64,000 bases of DNA from Myxococcales bacterium (GCA_013298625.1 JAAFIF010000026.1:28095-92094); one strand, 5' to 3'. Positions 8,019 through 16,395 are shown, numbered from the stretch's first letter. The notes: a model not told the origin generated them from the sequence alone. Translations and numbers: made by a program.

Positions 8019-9518
8019 TCAGCGAAGCGCGACGCGCGGCGCGTCTTCGCGGGACAGCCGCAGCGCGAGCTCGGCGGTGATGGTCTGACCGGGGTCCGCC
8101 GCGGCGACGTCGGCGATGCGCGCGCGCAGGCATCGGGCCGTGCGCTCGTCGACGTTGCTCGCGCGGACGAGGGCGACGCTGTCGACCCGGCCTCCGTGCG
8201 CGTCGCTGGCGGGAGAAATCGTCACGCGAAACGTCGCGCTCGCTTCGTTGGGCGCCGCGACGGTCGAGCGCAAACACGCGGCTCCCCAGCCCTTGCTCGC
8301 GCGGCGCCGGGCCTCGCGCAGAAACTCGCTCGCGGCGTAGTCGGCGAGCCGCTCGCTCGAGGGGGAGTCCTCGCGAAAGGCGGTCCGTCCGCGGGCGAAA
8401 TCCAAGCGCCTCGCGGGCGTCTCGCTCGCGCGCTCTGGCGTGGCGCTCGGGGCTGGCGTCGCGGGCTGCGCGGGACCGTCGCGCCACTCGAGCAACGGGC
8501 GCTCGGGGCTGATGCGAACGAGGGTCACGGGAATCGCACCGGCGGCGGTCGGGGCGCGGTTGTGCGTGCGGGCGTTCATCGCGAGCGCGCCGGCGCCGAG
8601 GGCGATCACCGCGGCGGCTACGGCCCAACGGCGCTGCGGTGCCATCACGGCGGCGCGCGGGCGGTCGAAGAAGAGGGCGATCGCGCGCAGCTCGTCGAGC
8701 AGAGACACGAGCGATCCTCGCGCTTCGGGGGCGCACTCGACCCAGCGCGCGCGCAGGACGTCGAGCCTGGCAAACAGCGCGCTGCGGTCTCGCTCGCGAG
8801 CGAGCCTGGCCCCGTGGTGAGCGAGGGCGGTCAGCAGCAAGCGCGCGAAGCCGTAGACGTCGGCGCTGGCGGTGAGGGGAGCGTCGGTGCGCTCTTCCGG
8901 CGCGTTCCACGGGGAGAGCAGCGCGAACGAGCCGCGGCGCAAGGGGCGGATCGCGTGCGAGAAGTCCGTGAACCAAAGGCGTCCATCGGCGTCGACGAGC
9001 ACGTTGCCGCCGTGCACGTCGCGGTGGATCACCCCGCGCTCGTGCAGCTGCGAGAGCAGCCGACCGAGCGCGCCGAGCGCGGCGCACACCCGTCGCGCGT
9101 CCCGCTCGATCCGCAGCCAATCGCCCAGCGTAAACGCAGCGCGTACGAGCTCTTCGACCACGAACCACTCGCGGGGATCACCGTCGGTCGAGGCCTCCCA
9201 CACCCGGGCGATCACCACGCTCGCGTGCCCGTCGGCGATCGCGTCGAGCGTCTCTCGATGCAGCGCGACCATCGCCGCGAGCCCGTCTCGTCGCGCGGCG
9301 ATGTCGTCGGCCACCGTGCTCGCCACGGTCTGCCCGAACCTCGGGTCCCCAGGCAGCACCAACACTTTGAGCGCGACCTCTTCGCCCGTCGCGCGGTCGA
9401 GCGCGAGGTACACGTCGAACTCTCCGCCGGCGCCGAGAAAATCACGCACGTCGAAGCGCCCGGCGAATCGCTGGCCGATCGAGAGTCGTCCCGTAGTCGA
9501 AGGTCGTCCTGCCTGCAT
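8019..9518 (-). CDS. Membrane Ser/Thr protein kinase with DFS motif
   Basis: 499 aa. Kinase domain at ~17-290: glycine loop GAGGEFDVYLA (29-39), VALK lysine (51), catalytic HRDVHGGN (165-172), and DFS (185-187) where DFG is usual, followed by NAPEE in place of the APE motif. The metal-binding Asp is kept, so activity is possible. A single membrane helix RRWAVAAAVIALGAGALAM lies at ~297-314, then a Pro/Ala linker and a C-terminal ~120-aa domain with one conserved-looking Cys pair region (AACLRST, ARCLRARI), which would be periplasmic. It is followed by the ECF sigma factor and preceded, 108 bp upstream, by three exported-protein genes. It may sense envelope state and signal to the sigma factor; that link is inferred. 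Confidence 0.88.
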   Translation of the reverse strand: MQAGRPSTTGRLSIGQRFAGRFDVRDFLGAGGEFDVYLALDRATGEEVALKVLVLPGDPRFGQTVASTVADDIAARRDGLAAMVALHRETLDAIADGHASVVIARVWEASTDGDPREWFVVEELVRAAFTLGDWLRIERDARRVCAALGALGRLLSQLHERGVIHRDVHGGNVLVDADGRLWFTDFSHAIRPLRRGSFALLSPWNAPEERTDAPLTASADVYGFARLLLTALAHHGARLARERDRSALFARLDVLRARWVECAPEARGSLVSLLDELRAIALFFDRPRAAVMAPQRRWAVAAAVIALGAGALAMNARTHNRAPTAAGAIPVTLVRISPERPLLEWRDGPAQPATPAPSATPERASETPARRLDFARGRTAFREDSPSSERLADYAASEFLREARRRASKGWGAACLRSTVAAPNEASATFRVTISPASDAHGGRVDSVALVRASNVDERTARCLRARIADVAAADPGQTITAELALRLSREDAPRVALR

Positions 9519-9626
9519 GGAGTGCGCGCGCCCGACGGCGAACGTCGTGAATACGCAGCGCGATGACAGAGATTCACGGCCTCGCGCGCGCTCGCGTCGA
9601 GCTGAGCGAAGTTGTTGTACGAGCGC

Positions 9627-10475
9627 TCATCGTGCGGCCTGCCCTGTGACCGCTTCGGCCCAGCGAAAGCCCTCGGCGCTCTCGCTCGCACGCGCGATGT
9701 GCCCGCGAAACGGGCCGCGGACGGGCATGTCGATCACCGTCGTGGCGATCACGCGGGTGACGGTCGTGTCCGCCGCGGGGTCGCGCAGGACGGCGTCGCG
9801 CTCGCGATCGAACTCGCCCACCGCGAGGACCGCCGTGCACTCGACCGGCGCGTACATGGATCCACCGACGAGCGCGAGCGGGCCCGTGTACCCGCGAGGT
9901 CGCTCGGCCAGCTCGAGCAACAACACCGCATGTTTGATCCGCGGAACATTCACCACCGCCGCCCTCGCCACCGCCACCCGCACGCCGGGCGACACTTCGA
10001 CCACGCGCTCGGGCTCTGCCAGCGCGTTGATGACCGCGGCCGCGACGAACGAGCGCTCGTCGCAGTCCATCGCAGCGGCTCCCTGGGCGAGGGCGAGGCC
10101 GGCGATCGTGGCGGGAGCTTGTGTTCCGCGGGCGTAGGGCATGGATTGGACGCGTCGGATGACCTCCGAGACGAGCGCGCCGCGCGCCGCCGCGTTGGCG
10201 TTGGCTGTGATCGCGCGGGCCACTTCGCTCGTGAGCGCGTTGGGGATCAAATGCGCGCTCGCTTGCAAGCCCGAGACAGCGCGCGCGTTGGCGCACAAGA
10301 CGGGCTCGCCCAGCACCGCGCAGCTTCGATCGCTGGACTCTTCTGCGCGCGGAGCGCTCGCCGTGGCCGCGGTGGCGCTGGTGGCTCTCTGCGGTCGCGC
10401 TCGACGTTGCGCGCTCGCCTCTGCGCTGAGCGCGATCGCTGCGATCGCCGCGATCACGGCGGCCGGCCGCTTCAT
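9627..10475 (-). CDS. Exported protein of unknown function, Cys-motif paralog A
   Basis: 282 aa from ATG 10473-10475, which overlaps the stop of the upstream gene (ATGA). The N-terminus MKRPAAVIAAIAAIALSAEASAQ is a Sec signal peptide with an AxA-type cleavage site. Soon after comes SCAVLGEPVLCANARAVSG, which matches SATCGLDGEDVLCRSNAR in the upstream gene (C-x-L-x-G-E-x-V-L-C-x2-N-A-R, allowing one extra residue), so the two are likely divergent paralogs with a shared disulfide. The rest is an Ala/Val-rich globular domain with AAAMDCDERSFVAAAV. No known family recognised. Third gene of a tightly overlapping trio. Confidence 0.8.
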   Translation of the reverse strand: MKRPAAVIAAIAAIALSAEASAQRRARPQRATSATAATASAPRAEESSDRSCAVLGEPVLCANARAVSGLQASAHLIPNALTSEVARAITANANAAARGALVSEVIRRVQSMPYARGTQAPATIAGLALAQGAAAMDCDERSFVAAAVINALAEPERVVEVSPGVRVAVARAAVVNVPRIKHAVLLLELAERPRGYTGPLALVGGSMYAPVECTAVLAVGEFDRERDAVLRDPAADTTVTRVIATTVIDMPVRGPFRGHIARASESAEGFRWAEAVTGQAAR

Positions 10476-11254
10476 CGCGGCCCCTGCACGGCGCCCACCA
10501 CGCGGGGCTCTGGGGCGCTGGCGACCGAAGGCGCGCTCGATCCCACAGCCACAGCGCCCGAGACCAACGCTGGCTCTGCGCGCGGCGCGCTGTCGCTCGT
10601 GCCCGGCGCGCGTTGATTGCGTGTGTTGGTATTCGAGCGGCACAGCGGCGCTGCAGCGACCGCCGTCGCGAGGGCGGGGCCCGAGACCTCGCGTCCCGCC
10701 CGGTGAATGACCACTGCCATCGACGAGGCGGCGAGGTCTTCGCGCGGGCGTTGCGCGGTCTGCGCGCTCGGGCCGTCGACCGCAGAGACGAGCTGCGAGC
10801 ACCAGGCGCGCTGGTGCACGAGGGCGTCGGGCAGTCGCGCGTGCATCGCGGCGAGGTACGCGCCGCGGTTCTCTGCTCCTTCGGTGACCGTGGCGCGGAC
10901 GCGGGCGCGCAGGACGAGCTCCATGGCGTCGACGTGGTTGATGACGCGCTCGCAGATCGAGCGGGCGAGGGCGATCGAAGCGCAGGTTCCTTGGGCGCTG
11001 GAGGCGACGGCGATAGAGAACTGCCGGGCGTTGCTGCGACACAGGACGTCTTCGCCGTCGAGGCCGCACGTCGCGCTCGCGCCGGTGGCTTGCGGAAGGG
11101 ACGGGGTGCTCACGTCGCGGCCTGTGTTGGTGGGGGCGGCGGGCTGCGCGCTGGCCGTGCTGCGCGCGTTGCGGCGAGCGCTCTGCGCGTGGGCGTCCAG
11201 GGCGGGGCCGAGCACGATGGCGAGGGCCGAGAGAGACAGGGCGAGCTTGTTCAT
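10472..11254 (-). CDS. Exported protein of unknown function, Cys-motif paralog B
   Basis: 260 aa from ATG 11252-11254, overlapping the upstream stop (ATGA); its own stop overlaps the next start in the same way. The signal peptide is MNKLALSLSALAIVLGPALDAHAQ. Mature residues ~55-75 carry TCGLDGEDVLCRSNARQFS, shared with the downstream paralog. Then TCASIALARSICERVINHVDAMELVLRARVRATV, likely helical with a further Cys pair, and a Ser/Pro/Ala-rich tail. Not a family I know. Strict translational coupling to its neighbours suggests the three proteins form one extracytoplasmic complex. Confidence 0.8.
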   Translation of the reverse strand: MNKLALSLSALAIVLGPALDAHAQSARRNARSTASAQPAAPTNTGRDVSTPSLPQATGASATCGLDGEDVLCRSNARQFSIAVASSAQGTCASIALARSICERVINHVDAMELVLRARVRATVTEGAENRGAYLAAMHARLPDALVHQRAWCSQLVSAVDGPSAQTAQRPREDLAASSMAVVIHRAGREVSGPALATAVAAAPLCRSNTNTRNQRAPGTSDSAPRAEPALVSGAVAVGSSAPSVASAPEPRVVGAVQGPR

Positions 11255-12612
11255 CGTGCGGCTCCTTGGTTCATCGCGACCTGCTGAAAATCGACGCCCA
11301 TTTCGAAGGGCGAGCCCCCGGCGGCGAGGCGCTCTTCGACGCGCTCGAACTCGTGCACGAGCGCGCGTCCTCCCTGCGGACACGCGGACGCTGCGTTGCC
11401 TCCTTCGCGCGCGGCTTCGAGCAGCGCCCCTCCGTACTGCGCGAGCGGAACGCTCCTCGCGCCCGGATCCGCCTCGAAGTCCGAGAGCACCTCGAGCATT
11501 TGCCGTGCGCGATCGCAGGGCGGTTGCAGCGTGCGCACCGACGTCGTGATCCCGAGCCCGAGCATGGCGAGCGCGCGCTCGGGGCCGTTGACCACGCGCA
11601 GCCCAGTTCTCAGCTGCCTCAGCCGCGCGAGCTCTTGCGGCGGAACGGGGGCGGCCGCCGCGCGAATCAGCGGCAACTGTCCGAGCGCCTGCGAGATGGG
11701 CGGGTGCGCGAGCAGCCCTTGTTCGAGCATCCACTGCACGGTGGCCGTCATCTGCCCGTAGTTCGACGCGGACAGCCGCGTGGTGGCGCCTTCGAGCGCG
11801 AGCAGCGCGCGGCCCGAGACGAGCACGGGGTTGGAGGGCGCGCTCACGCGTCGGCCTGCGACCATTCGCCGCAGAAATTCTGCGCTCCTCGCGCGCAGGG
11901 TCGGGGTGGTGACCATGGCCCGCGCCCCAGCGCCGAGCCAGTCGCTCAAGCGCACGACGAGGTTGGCGTCCGTGAGGAGGTACGGCAGCGTGTCCGTTCG
12001 CAGCACGTCGAGCTCGCGCGAGCGCACGTCGAAGTCGTTGGCGAGCACCGACGCAGTGGCGAACATGTCTCCGTCGTCGCGGCAGACCTCGGCGGTGTCG
12101 ATGATCGCGCGCACCGCGGCGGCCGCTGCGGTGGCGTCGCTCTCGAGCTCGCCGCAGTACGCGAGGGCGTCGGTCGCGCGGGTGAGCGGCGCGCCGCACG
12201 AAATGATGTCCCCAGTCCCTTGCAGCGTGGCGTCTCCGCGGATGCGGCAGTGCTCTGCGAGGCCCCACACGCACTGCGCCGAGGGCTCGTTGGGCGCGAG
12301 CGAGACGGCGAGCGACGCGGCGTCGTGGCCGCGGGCGCACTCGGTGCGGGCGATGTAGCGCGCGGCGACCTTGGCGAGGCAGCCGACGTCACGGCGACCT
12401 GCGGCCTCCGCCGATGCGCGCTCGAGCAGCGTGATGTCTTCGGACACCGCGGGGTCGAGCGAATCGAGCTGTTGGCACGGTGTGAGCGTGGGCGCGGGCG
12501 CTTGGGTTTGCCGTCGAGCGCGCGCGCGCCGCTGGGCTGCGGCGTCGGGAGACTGAGAAATCACCGCGGAAACAACGGTCAACGCGAGCGTGATGCGAGT
12601 GTGTGAGCGCAT
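11251..12612 (-). CDS. Exported protein of unknown function, first gene of coupled trio
   Basis: 453 aa. Signal peptide MRSHTRITLALTVVSAVISQSPDAAAQ, then a basic QRRARARRQTQ patch. The mature part is largely helical with several Cys residues (LTPCQQLDSL, DVGCLAKVAARYIARTECARG, AQCVWGLAEHCRIRG, PCDRARQMLEVL). The helix pairs around residues 75-140 resemble loosely spaced tetratricopeptide-like repeats, but I cannot confirm that. Its stop overlaps the next start by four bases. Divergent from the PAS gene at 12750, so the promoter lies in 12613-12749. With the kinase and sigma factor downstream it suggests an envelope sensing/response locus. Confidence 0.8.
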   Translation of the reverse strand: MRSHTRITLALTVVSAVISQSPDAAAQRRARARRQTQAPAPTLTPCQQLDSLDPAVSEDITLLERASAEAAGRRDVGCLAKVAARYIARTECARGHDAASLAVSLAPNEPSAQCVWGLAEHCRIRGDATLQGTGDIISCGAPLTRATDALAYCGELESDATAAAAAVRAIIDTAEVCRDDGDMFATASVLANDFDVRSRELDVLRTDTLPYLLTDANLVVRLSDWLGAGARAMVTTPTLRARSAEFLRRMVAGRRVSAPSNPVLVSGRALLALEGATTRLSASNYGQMTATVQWMLEQGLLAHPPISQALGQLPLIRAAAAPVPPQELARLRQLRTGLRVVNGPERALAMLGLGITTSVRTLQPPCDRARQMLEVLSDFEADPGARSVPLAQYGGALLEAAREGGNAASACPQGGRALVHEFERVEERLAAGGSPFEMGVDFQQVAMNQGAAR

Positions 12613-12749
12613 GGTGAGCGACCTCCGTTCGTGGGTCTCACCAGCGCCAACGGAGCTGCGCGCCGCTCGTCGAAGGGCGGCGACGATTTTGTTTCAGCGA
12701 GCTCTGTTTTGCGCGGCCACAAAACCGATCAGTGTATTCTGGCGAGCGC

Positions 12750-13298
12750 ATGTTGGGAGAGCACAACAAGAGCGAATTGTTCGCTGTTCTCGTGGCGTGG
12801 CGCGCGGTGAGGCAAGCTGGCTGGCCGCAGCTGGCGCCATCGATCGCGCAGCGCTCGGGGCAATGGATGAGGATGGACGAGGCTGCGTTGCGCGCGGAGG
12901 TGCAAGCGCTGCTCGACGAGCTGTCGCGTCCGAGCGAGTCGGTGCGGCTGTTCTGGAAGTTCGCTCCCGAGCTCGAGTATCGGGGATTCAACCGGCTGTT
13001 TCTGCGGGACAGCGGCGTGGCGACCGGCGCAGAGCTGCTCGGCGAGACGGACATCTCGCCGTGCGTTGGATGGTCGCGACAGGGTGCGAAGTACCGGGCG
13101 GACGACATGGACGTGATCGCGCAAGCGCACGGCGTGAAGGACATCGTCGAGCGCCAGGACCAAGCGGACGACACGGTGTGGGTGCACACGGTGAAGAGCG
13201 CGATCTGTCTCCCGGGCGGCGAAGCGATCGGGATCCTGGGGATGTACGAGGTCATCGACGGCGCGACCGCGGCGCGTCTGCAGCGACGCAGCCGCTGA
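12750..13298 (+). CDS. Stand-alone PAS-domain protein
   Basis: 182 aa from ATG 12750 (the track uses GTG 12732). The N-terminal ~65 residues are helical. Residues ~70-180 look like a PAS fold: FWKFAPELEYRGFNRLFLRDSG (the 'F...N..f....G' strand/helix), AELLGETDISPCVGW, KYRADDMDVIAQ, and the final strands WVHTVKSAICLPGGEAIGILGMYEVID, matching the 'K.pl.d..G.viGi.g...DIT' ending of PAS domains. There is no kinase, cyclase or DNA-binding output domain, so it may be a small sensor acting with a separate partner. It is followed by the long inverted repeat and is convergent with the gene at 13894. Confidence 0.75.
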   Translation: MLGEHNKSELFAVLVAWRAVRQAGWPQLAPSIAQRSGQWMRMDEAALRAEVQALLDELSRPSESVRLFWKFAPELEYRGFNRLFLRDSGVATGAELLGETDISPCVGWSRQGAKYRADDMDVIAQAHGVKDIVERQDQADDTVWVHTVKSAICLPGGEAIGILGMYEVIDGATAARLQRRSR

Positions 13299-13379
13299 GC
13301 ACGGGGCGGTCTGTCGGGGCGCCACGGGCGACGGATAGCGCGGCCCCCACCCGCGCGTGGCGTAAGCGAGCGAGCGAGC

Positions 13380-13508
13380 GCGCGGCCCCCACCCGCGCTA
13401 CCGCGCGCCCCGCCCCCGCGCAAAGCGCAAGGGCGGCGGCTCTGCACGGTGAATCGTAAGGAAATAGTCTGGCAGAGTTGATCGTGAAGGCCCTTGCTCT
13501 GCAAGGGC
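13380..13508 (+). repeat. Left arm of 129-bp inverted repeat
   Basis: Pairs with 13624-13752 over the full 129 bases without gaps, with about six mismatches counted by eye (~95% identity). It begins CGCGGCCCCCACCCGCGC and ends with its own hairpin CCCTTGC-TCT-GCAAGGG. The two arms could fold into a very stable cruciform or RNA hairpin around a 115-nt loop. Confidence 0.9.
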
Positions 13509-13623
13509 TCTCGGGCTGCTCGATCGAACACAATCGCTGCTCGCCGCGCGACGGCAGACAACGCTCCACTGGCCACGAGTTCGCTCTCGTACCGTTGCTG
13601 TCCCGACCGTTGCCCGCAGCCTC

Positions 13624-13752
13624 GCCCTTGCAGAGCAAGGGCCTTCACGACCAACTCTGCCAGATCAATTCCCGACGATTCACCGTGCAGAGCCGCCGCC
13701 CTTGCGCTTTGCGCGGGGGCGGGGCGCGCGGTAGCGCGGGTGGGGGCCGCGC
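13624..13752 (-). repeat. Right arm of 129-bp inverted repeat
   Basis: Reverse complement of 13380-13508. It begins GCCCTTGCAGAGCAAGGGC and ends with GCGCGGGTGGGGGCCGCGC. The arm sits between two convergent genes, the usual place for bidirectional terminators and for REP/REPIN-type elements. Confidence 0.9.
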
Positions 13753-13893
13753 ACTCTTCGCTCGCTCGCAGCGCGGGTGGGGGCCGCGCGCTCTTCGCTC
13801 GCTTACTCCAAGCGCGGGTGGGCGCCGTGTACTCCGTTGCGCGCGTTGCTCGAGCGTGCCGCGTCCCCCTCCCCGCTGCCTCCCCGTTGTCCT

Positions 13894-14850
13894 TCAGGCC
13901 TGCGCGAGCCAGCCCTTGAACGCCTCGGTCTCGACGAGCCCCTTGGCCATCGCGAGGCCGCGGGTGCGGGCCCAGTCGCGCGCGTGCTCTTTGACGCCCG
14001 CGCGCTCGAGCAGCGAGCCGATGGACTCTTTGGCGAGCTGATCGAACACCGCGCGCACTTCGCCTTCGATCGCCTCGCGAAGCTCTTGCCGCGCGAGGTT
14101 GTGGGCGACGATCTTGGGAAGCGAGGCGTCGAGGTCCTTCCATCGAACGGACTTCTCGACCCAGGCGCCTGCCTCGGACTCGCTGCGCTCGAGGAGCTTC
14201 TGAAAGAACTTCTGCCTGCGCTTTCCCAGGGTCTTCGCGGTCTCTTCGCTGGCGATTCGGTCCGCGAGGCGCTTCTGCGCGGCGGCCATCGAGCTGTCGA
14301 CGAAGCCCTTGGCCTTCTCTTGCAGCTGCTTCTGCAGCTCTTCGCCGATGCCGCCGAGGAGGCCTTTGCCGACGCCCGCGGCCGCGCGCGCGCCGAACGA
14401 GAGCACGCCCCGCAAGCCCCCTCCGCCGCTCGATCCGCCCTGCGCTTCCGGCCCCGCGAGGGCTTTGTTGACGAAGCCGTCGAGCGTCTCGGTCACCACT
14501 TGCCGCACGCCTTCGCGCACTTGCTCGCTGGCGACCGCGTCGTCGATGGCCTTGCGCGGGAGCTTCACGGGGCGACCGAGCTGCTCGTCGAGCGCCGCGC
14601 TGACGTCGGCCGGAAGCCACGCCGAGAGGCGCACCGCGCTCTTCTTGGCCCGCTCGATCAGCCGCTCGCGCAGCGGAACGCCGATCCACCCATGAAAATC
14701 CGCGGTGCGCTCGGCGGCGAGCGCGTCGTCGAGCACCGGCAGCACCTTGGCCGGGTCGATCACCGACTCGAACGGCTGCGCGCACACGTAATCAAACGCG
14801 ACGTCGATCAGCGCCGCGAGCTTCGCGTCATCGAGCGCGAGGTCGCTCAT
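13894..14850 (-). CDS. Hypothetical helical protein
   Basis: 318 aa from ATG 14848-14850, which overlaps the stop of the upstream YchJ-type gene (ATGA). Charged and strongly helical. It has a glycine-rich hinge (GGSSGGGGLRGVLSFGARAAAGVGKGLLGGIG, ~135-170) flanked by two helical halves rich in Lys/Glu/Arg (KQLQEKAKGFVDSSMAAAQKRLADRIASEE; LARQELREAIEGEVRAVFDQLAK). The hinge could be an amphipathic or membrane-touching segment. No known domain recognised. The coupling with YchJ is the only context. Confidence 0.75.
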   Translation of the reverse strand: MSDLALDDAKLAALIDVAFDYVCAQPFESVIDPAKVLPVLDDALAAERTADFHGWIGVPLRERLIERAKKSAVRLSAWLPADVSAALDEQLGRPVKLPRKAIDDAVASEQVREGVRQVVTETLDGFVNKALAGPEAQGGSSGGGGLRGVLSFGARAAAGVGKGLLGGIGEELQKQLQEKAKGFVDSSMAAAQKRLADRIASEETAKTLGKRRQKFFQKLLERSESEAGAWVEKSVRWKDLDASLPKIVAHNLARQELREAIEGEVRAVFDQLAKESIGSLLERAGVKEHARDWARTRGLAMAKGLVETEAFKGWLAQA

Positions 14851-15335
14851 TGCGCCGCTCCCTTCTTCTTGGGAAACGTGTCGATGGTCATCGTGTCGGC
14901 CACGTCGCGCACCAGCCCGAGCGGCACCGTCTGGCCGTCGGCGTAGCGCCACCCGCCGTCCTCGCGCTTGAACGTGCTCAGCTCGATAAACGAGCGGTTT
15001 TGCCCGCGCTCGAACAGCCGCGCGTTGAACAGCACCCACGCCACGCCGTTCTCTTCGTCCGTGCGCGTGTCGAGGATCTGCAGCCCCATGTAGCGAAAGC
15101 CCTCGGACGCGTCGCGCAGGCCGCGAAGGACCTCGGCGCGCGGGAGCTTTCGGTCTTCGTGTGAGCTGTGAAACGTGTCGTACAGGTACGGCACGAGCTT
15201 GAGCGCGAAGGCCGAGTAGCGAGAGCGCATCAGCCTCTCAGCGGTCGGGGCCTCGCGGGACTTTTTGTGAAAGGGAGCGCAGCACGCTTCGTACTGCTCG
15301 CCCGAGTGGCACGGGCACTGGCGGGGGGCAACCAT
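14847..15335 (-). CDS. ychJ: YchJ-family protein with SEC-C zinc motif
   Basis: 162 aa (YchJ of enterobacteria is ~150). The N-terminal zinc motif CPCHSGEQYEACCAPFH (SEC-C type, residues ~7-23) is followed by the family block PTAERLMRSRYSAFALKLVPYLYDTFHSS. The C-terminal part, FIELSTFKREDGGWRYADG, matches the NTF2-like half of YchJ. The role of the family is not established. Start ATG 15333-15335 precedes the zinc motif by few residues; the longer track ORF adds unrelated sequence. Coupled by ATGA to the next gene. Confidence 0.9.
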   Translation of the reverse strand: MVAPRQCPCHSGEQYEACCAPFHKKSREAPTAERLMRSRYSAFALKLVPYLYDTFHSSHEDRKLPRAEVLRGLRDASEGFRYMGLQILDTRTDEENGVAWVLFNARLFERGQNRSFIELSTFKREDGGWRYADGQTVPLGLVRDVADTMTIDTFPKKKGAAQ

Positions 15336-15402
15336 CGTTGATCGTTTGTGACCACAGTCGAGGGCCCGCGCGCAACACCGCAACGCAAAGAGCTGCAGGT
15401 CC

Positions 15403-16194
15403 GTGGCATCTTCACGGGCGGTGACCGTACGCCGAACGCGCAGCGCGGACTTCTTGGTGGGCGATCGAGCCGGCGAGCGCTCGATCGACGGAGCGTACTT
15501 TGGCACGCGTTTGCTGCGGCCGATGCGCTCGACCCTCGGGGCTGCCCGCGTCCTCGCGCGCGACACGGACGACCCGCGCGAGGCGTGGGAGCGCGCCGTC
15601 GCCCAGTCGCTCATCCCTGAATCCTGGGCCGAGCGCAGCCCGCGGCTCTTCGAAGATCCCCTCGACCTCGTGCGCGACCACCCCCCGACGCTCGCGCACG
15701 TGCTGGCGTTTGCGTCCGACGCCGTGGCGATCGAGACCGTACACGCCCTCGCGCAGACGCTCACGACCGCGCTCTCGGCTTGGGGCGTGTGCGACCGCGG
15801 AGCGATCGCGTGTTGGAGGCTCGTTCAGCGCGCGCAGTGGCGTCCGCAGGGCCTGCACCCTCTGCTGCTCTTGCACGCGCGTGTGGCGATGCCGAAGGCT
15901 TCTCTGTTCGACGGCGTGCGCTTGTCCTTTCTGGGCGCCAGCCGGGACTGCGCCGCGGCGCGCGAGGTCGCCGACACCCTTCGCTTCGCCGCCCTCTGGC
16001 GCGCGGCCGCCACGCTCTCGAGCGGCGCGACGGGCGAGCGCTTCTCTCGCGCCCTCTGCCCCGATGGATGCGACCCGACGAAGCCGGACTCGTGGCCGGA
16101 CCCGTGGACGCCCCTGCTCGAGATCATCGCCCTCGGATACGCAGTGCAGTCGTACGAGCGCCAACGGTTGGTGTTGGTGGCCCCGACGGTGTGA
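15403..16194 (+). CDS. Hypothetical protein
   Basis: Up to 263 aa from GTG 15403; a later ATG at 15523 (MRSTLGAARVLARD) is also possible. The codon pattern (strong G/C at position 3) matches neighbouring genes, unlike the overlapping frames. The sequence is mostly helical with Leu/Ala-rich stretches (ETVHALAQTLTTALSAWGV, LHPLLLLHARVAM) and a C-terminal CPDGCDPTKPDSWPDPWTPLLEIIALG. No known domain or signal peptide. It lies at the left edge of the accessory island and may belong to it. Confidence 0.6.
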   Translation: MASSRAVTVRRTRSADFLVGDRAGERSIDGAYFGTRLLRPMRSTLGAARVLARDTDDPREAWERAVAQSLIPESWAERSPRLFEDPLDLVRDHPPTLAHVLAFASDAVAIETVHALAQTLTTALSAWGVCDRGAIACWRLVQRAQWRPQGLHPLLLLHARVAMPKASLFDGVRLSFLGASRDCAAAREVADTLRFAALWRAAATLSSGATGERFSRALCPDGCDPTKPDSWPDPWTPLLEIIALGYAVQSYERQRLVLVAPTV

Positions 16195-16395
16195 GTGCGT
16201 CGGGTGGCGATAGCGGTGCAGGTCCCCGCGGGATCGACGAGTGCTCGCGAAGGAACTCCCCACGAAGCAGTGACGCGTCGCGCGGAGGGGCGGTACGCGA
16301 GGCGTTTGGCCTGAGCCAAGAGCGCTTCGAGGCGTGGATGGTCGATCGGCTGAAGCAGGCAGTGGCGGGGGCGGTGCGGTAGGATTGCGTCCGCA

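Larger units (their letters stand above)
13299..13893. repeat. Intergenic repeat block with GCGCGGGTGGGGGCCGCGC units
   Basis: 595 bp without a gene. Besides the inverted repeat it holds at least five copies of a 19-bp unit GCGCGGGTGGGGGCCGCGC or its complement. Two lie on the left (starting near 13338 and 13380) and three on the right (near 13734, 13771 and, degenerate, 13812), each followed by runs of CTCGCT or GAGCGAGC. The overall pattern is mirror-symmetric about ~13566. Overlapping ORFs are Arg/Ala/Pro-rich artefacts. Confidence 0.75.

Noticed and set aside
13299-13893. CRISPR array
   Set aside because: Repeats are inverted and irregularly spaced with no unique spacers of constant length; no cas genes in the window.
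16290-16382. Protein-like tail FGLSQERFEAWMVDRLKQAVAGAV in a frame different from gene 15403
   Set aside because: Too short and without a start; it could be a gene remnant, but nothing upstream in the frame supports it.
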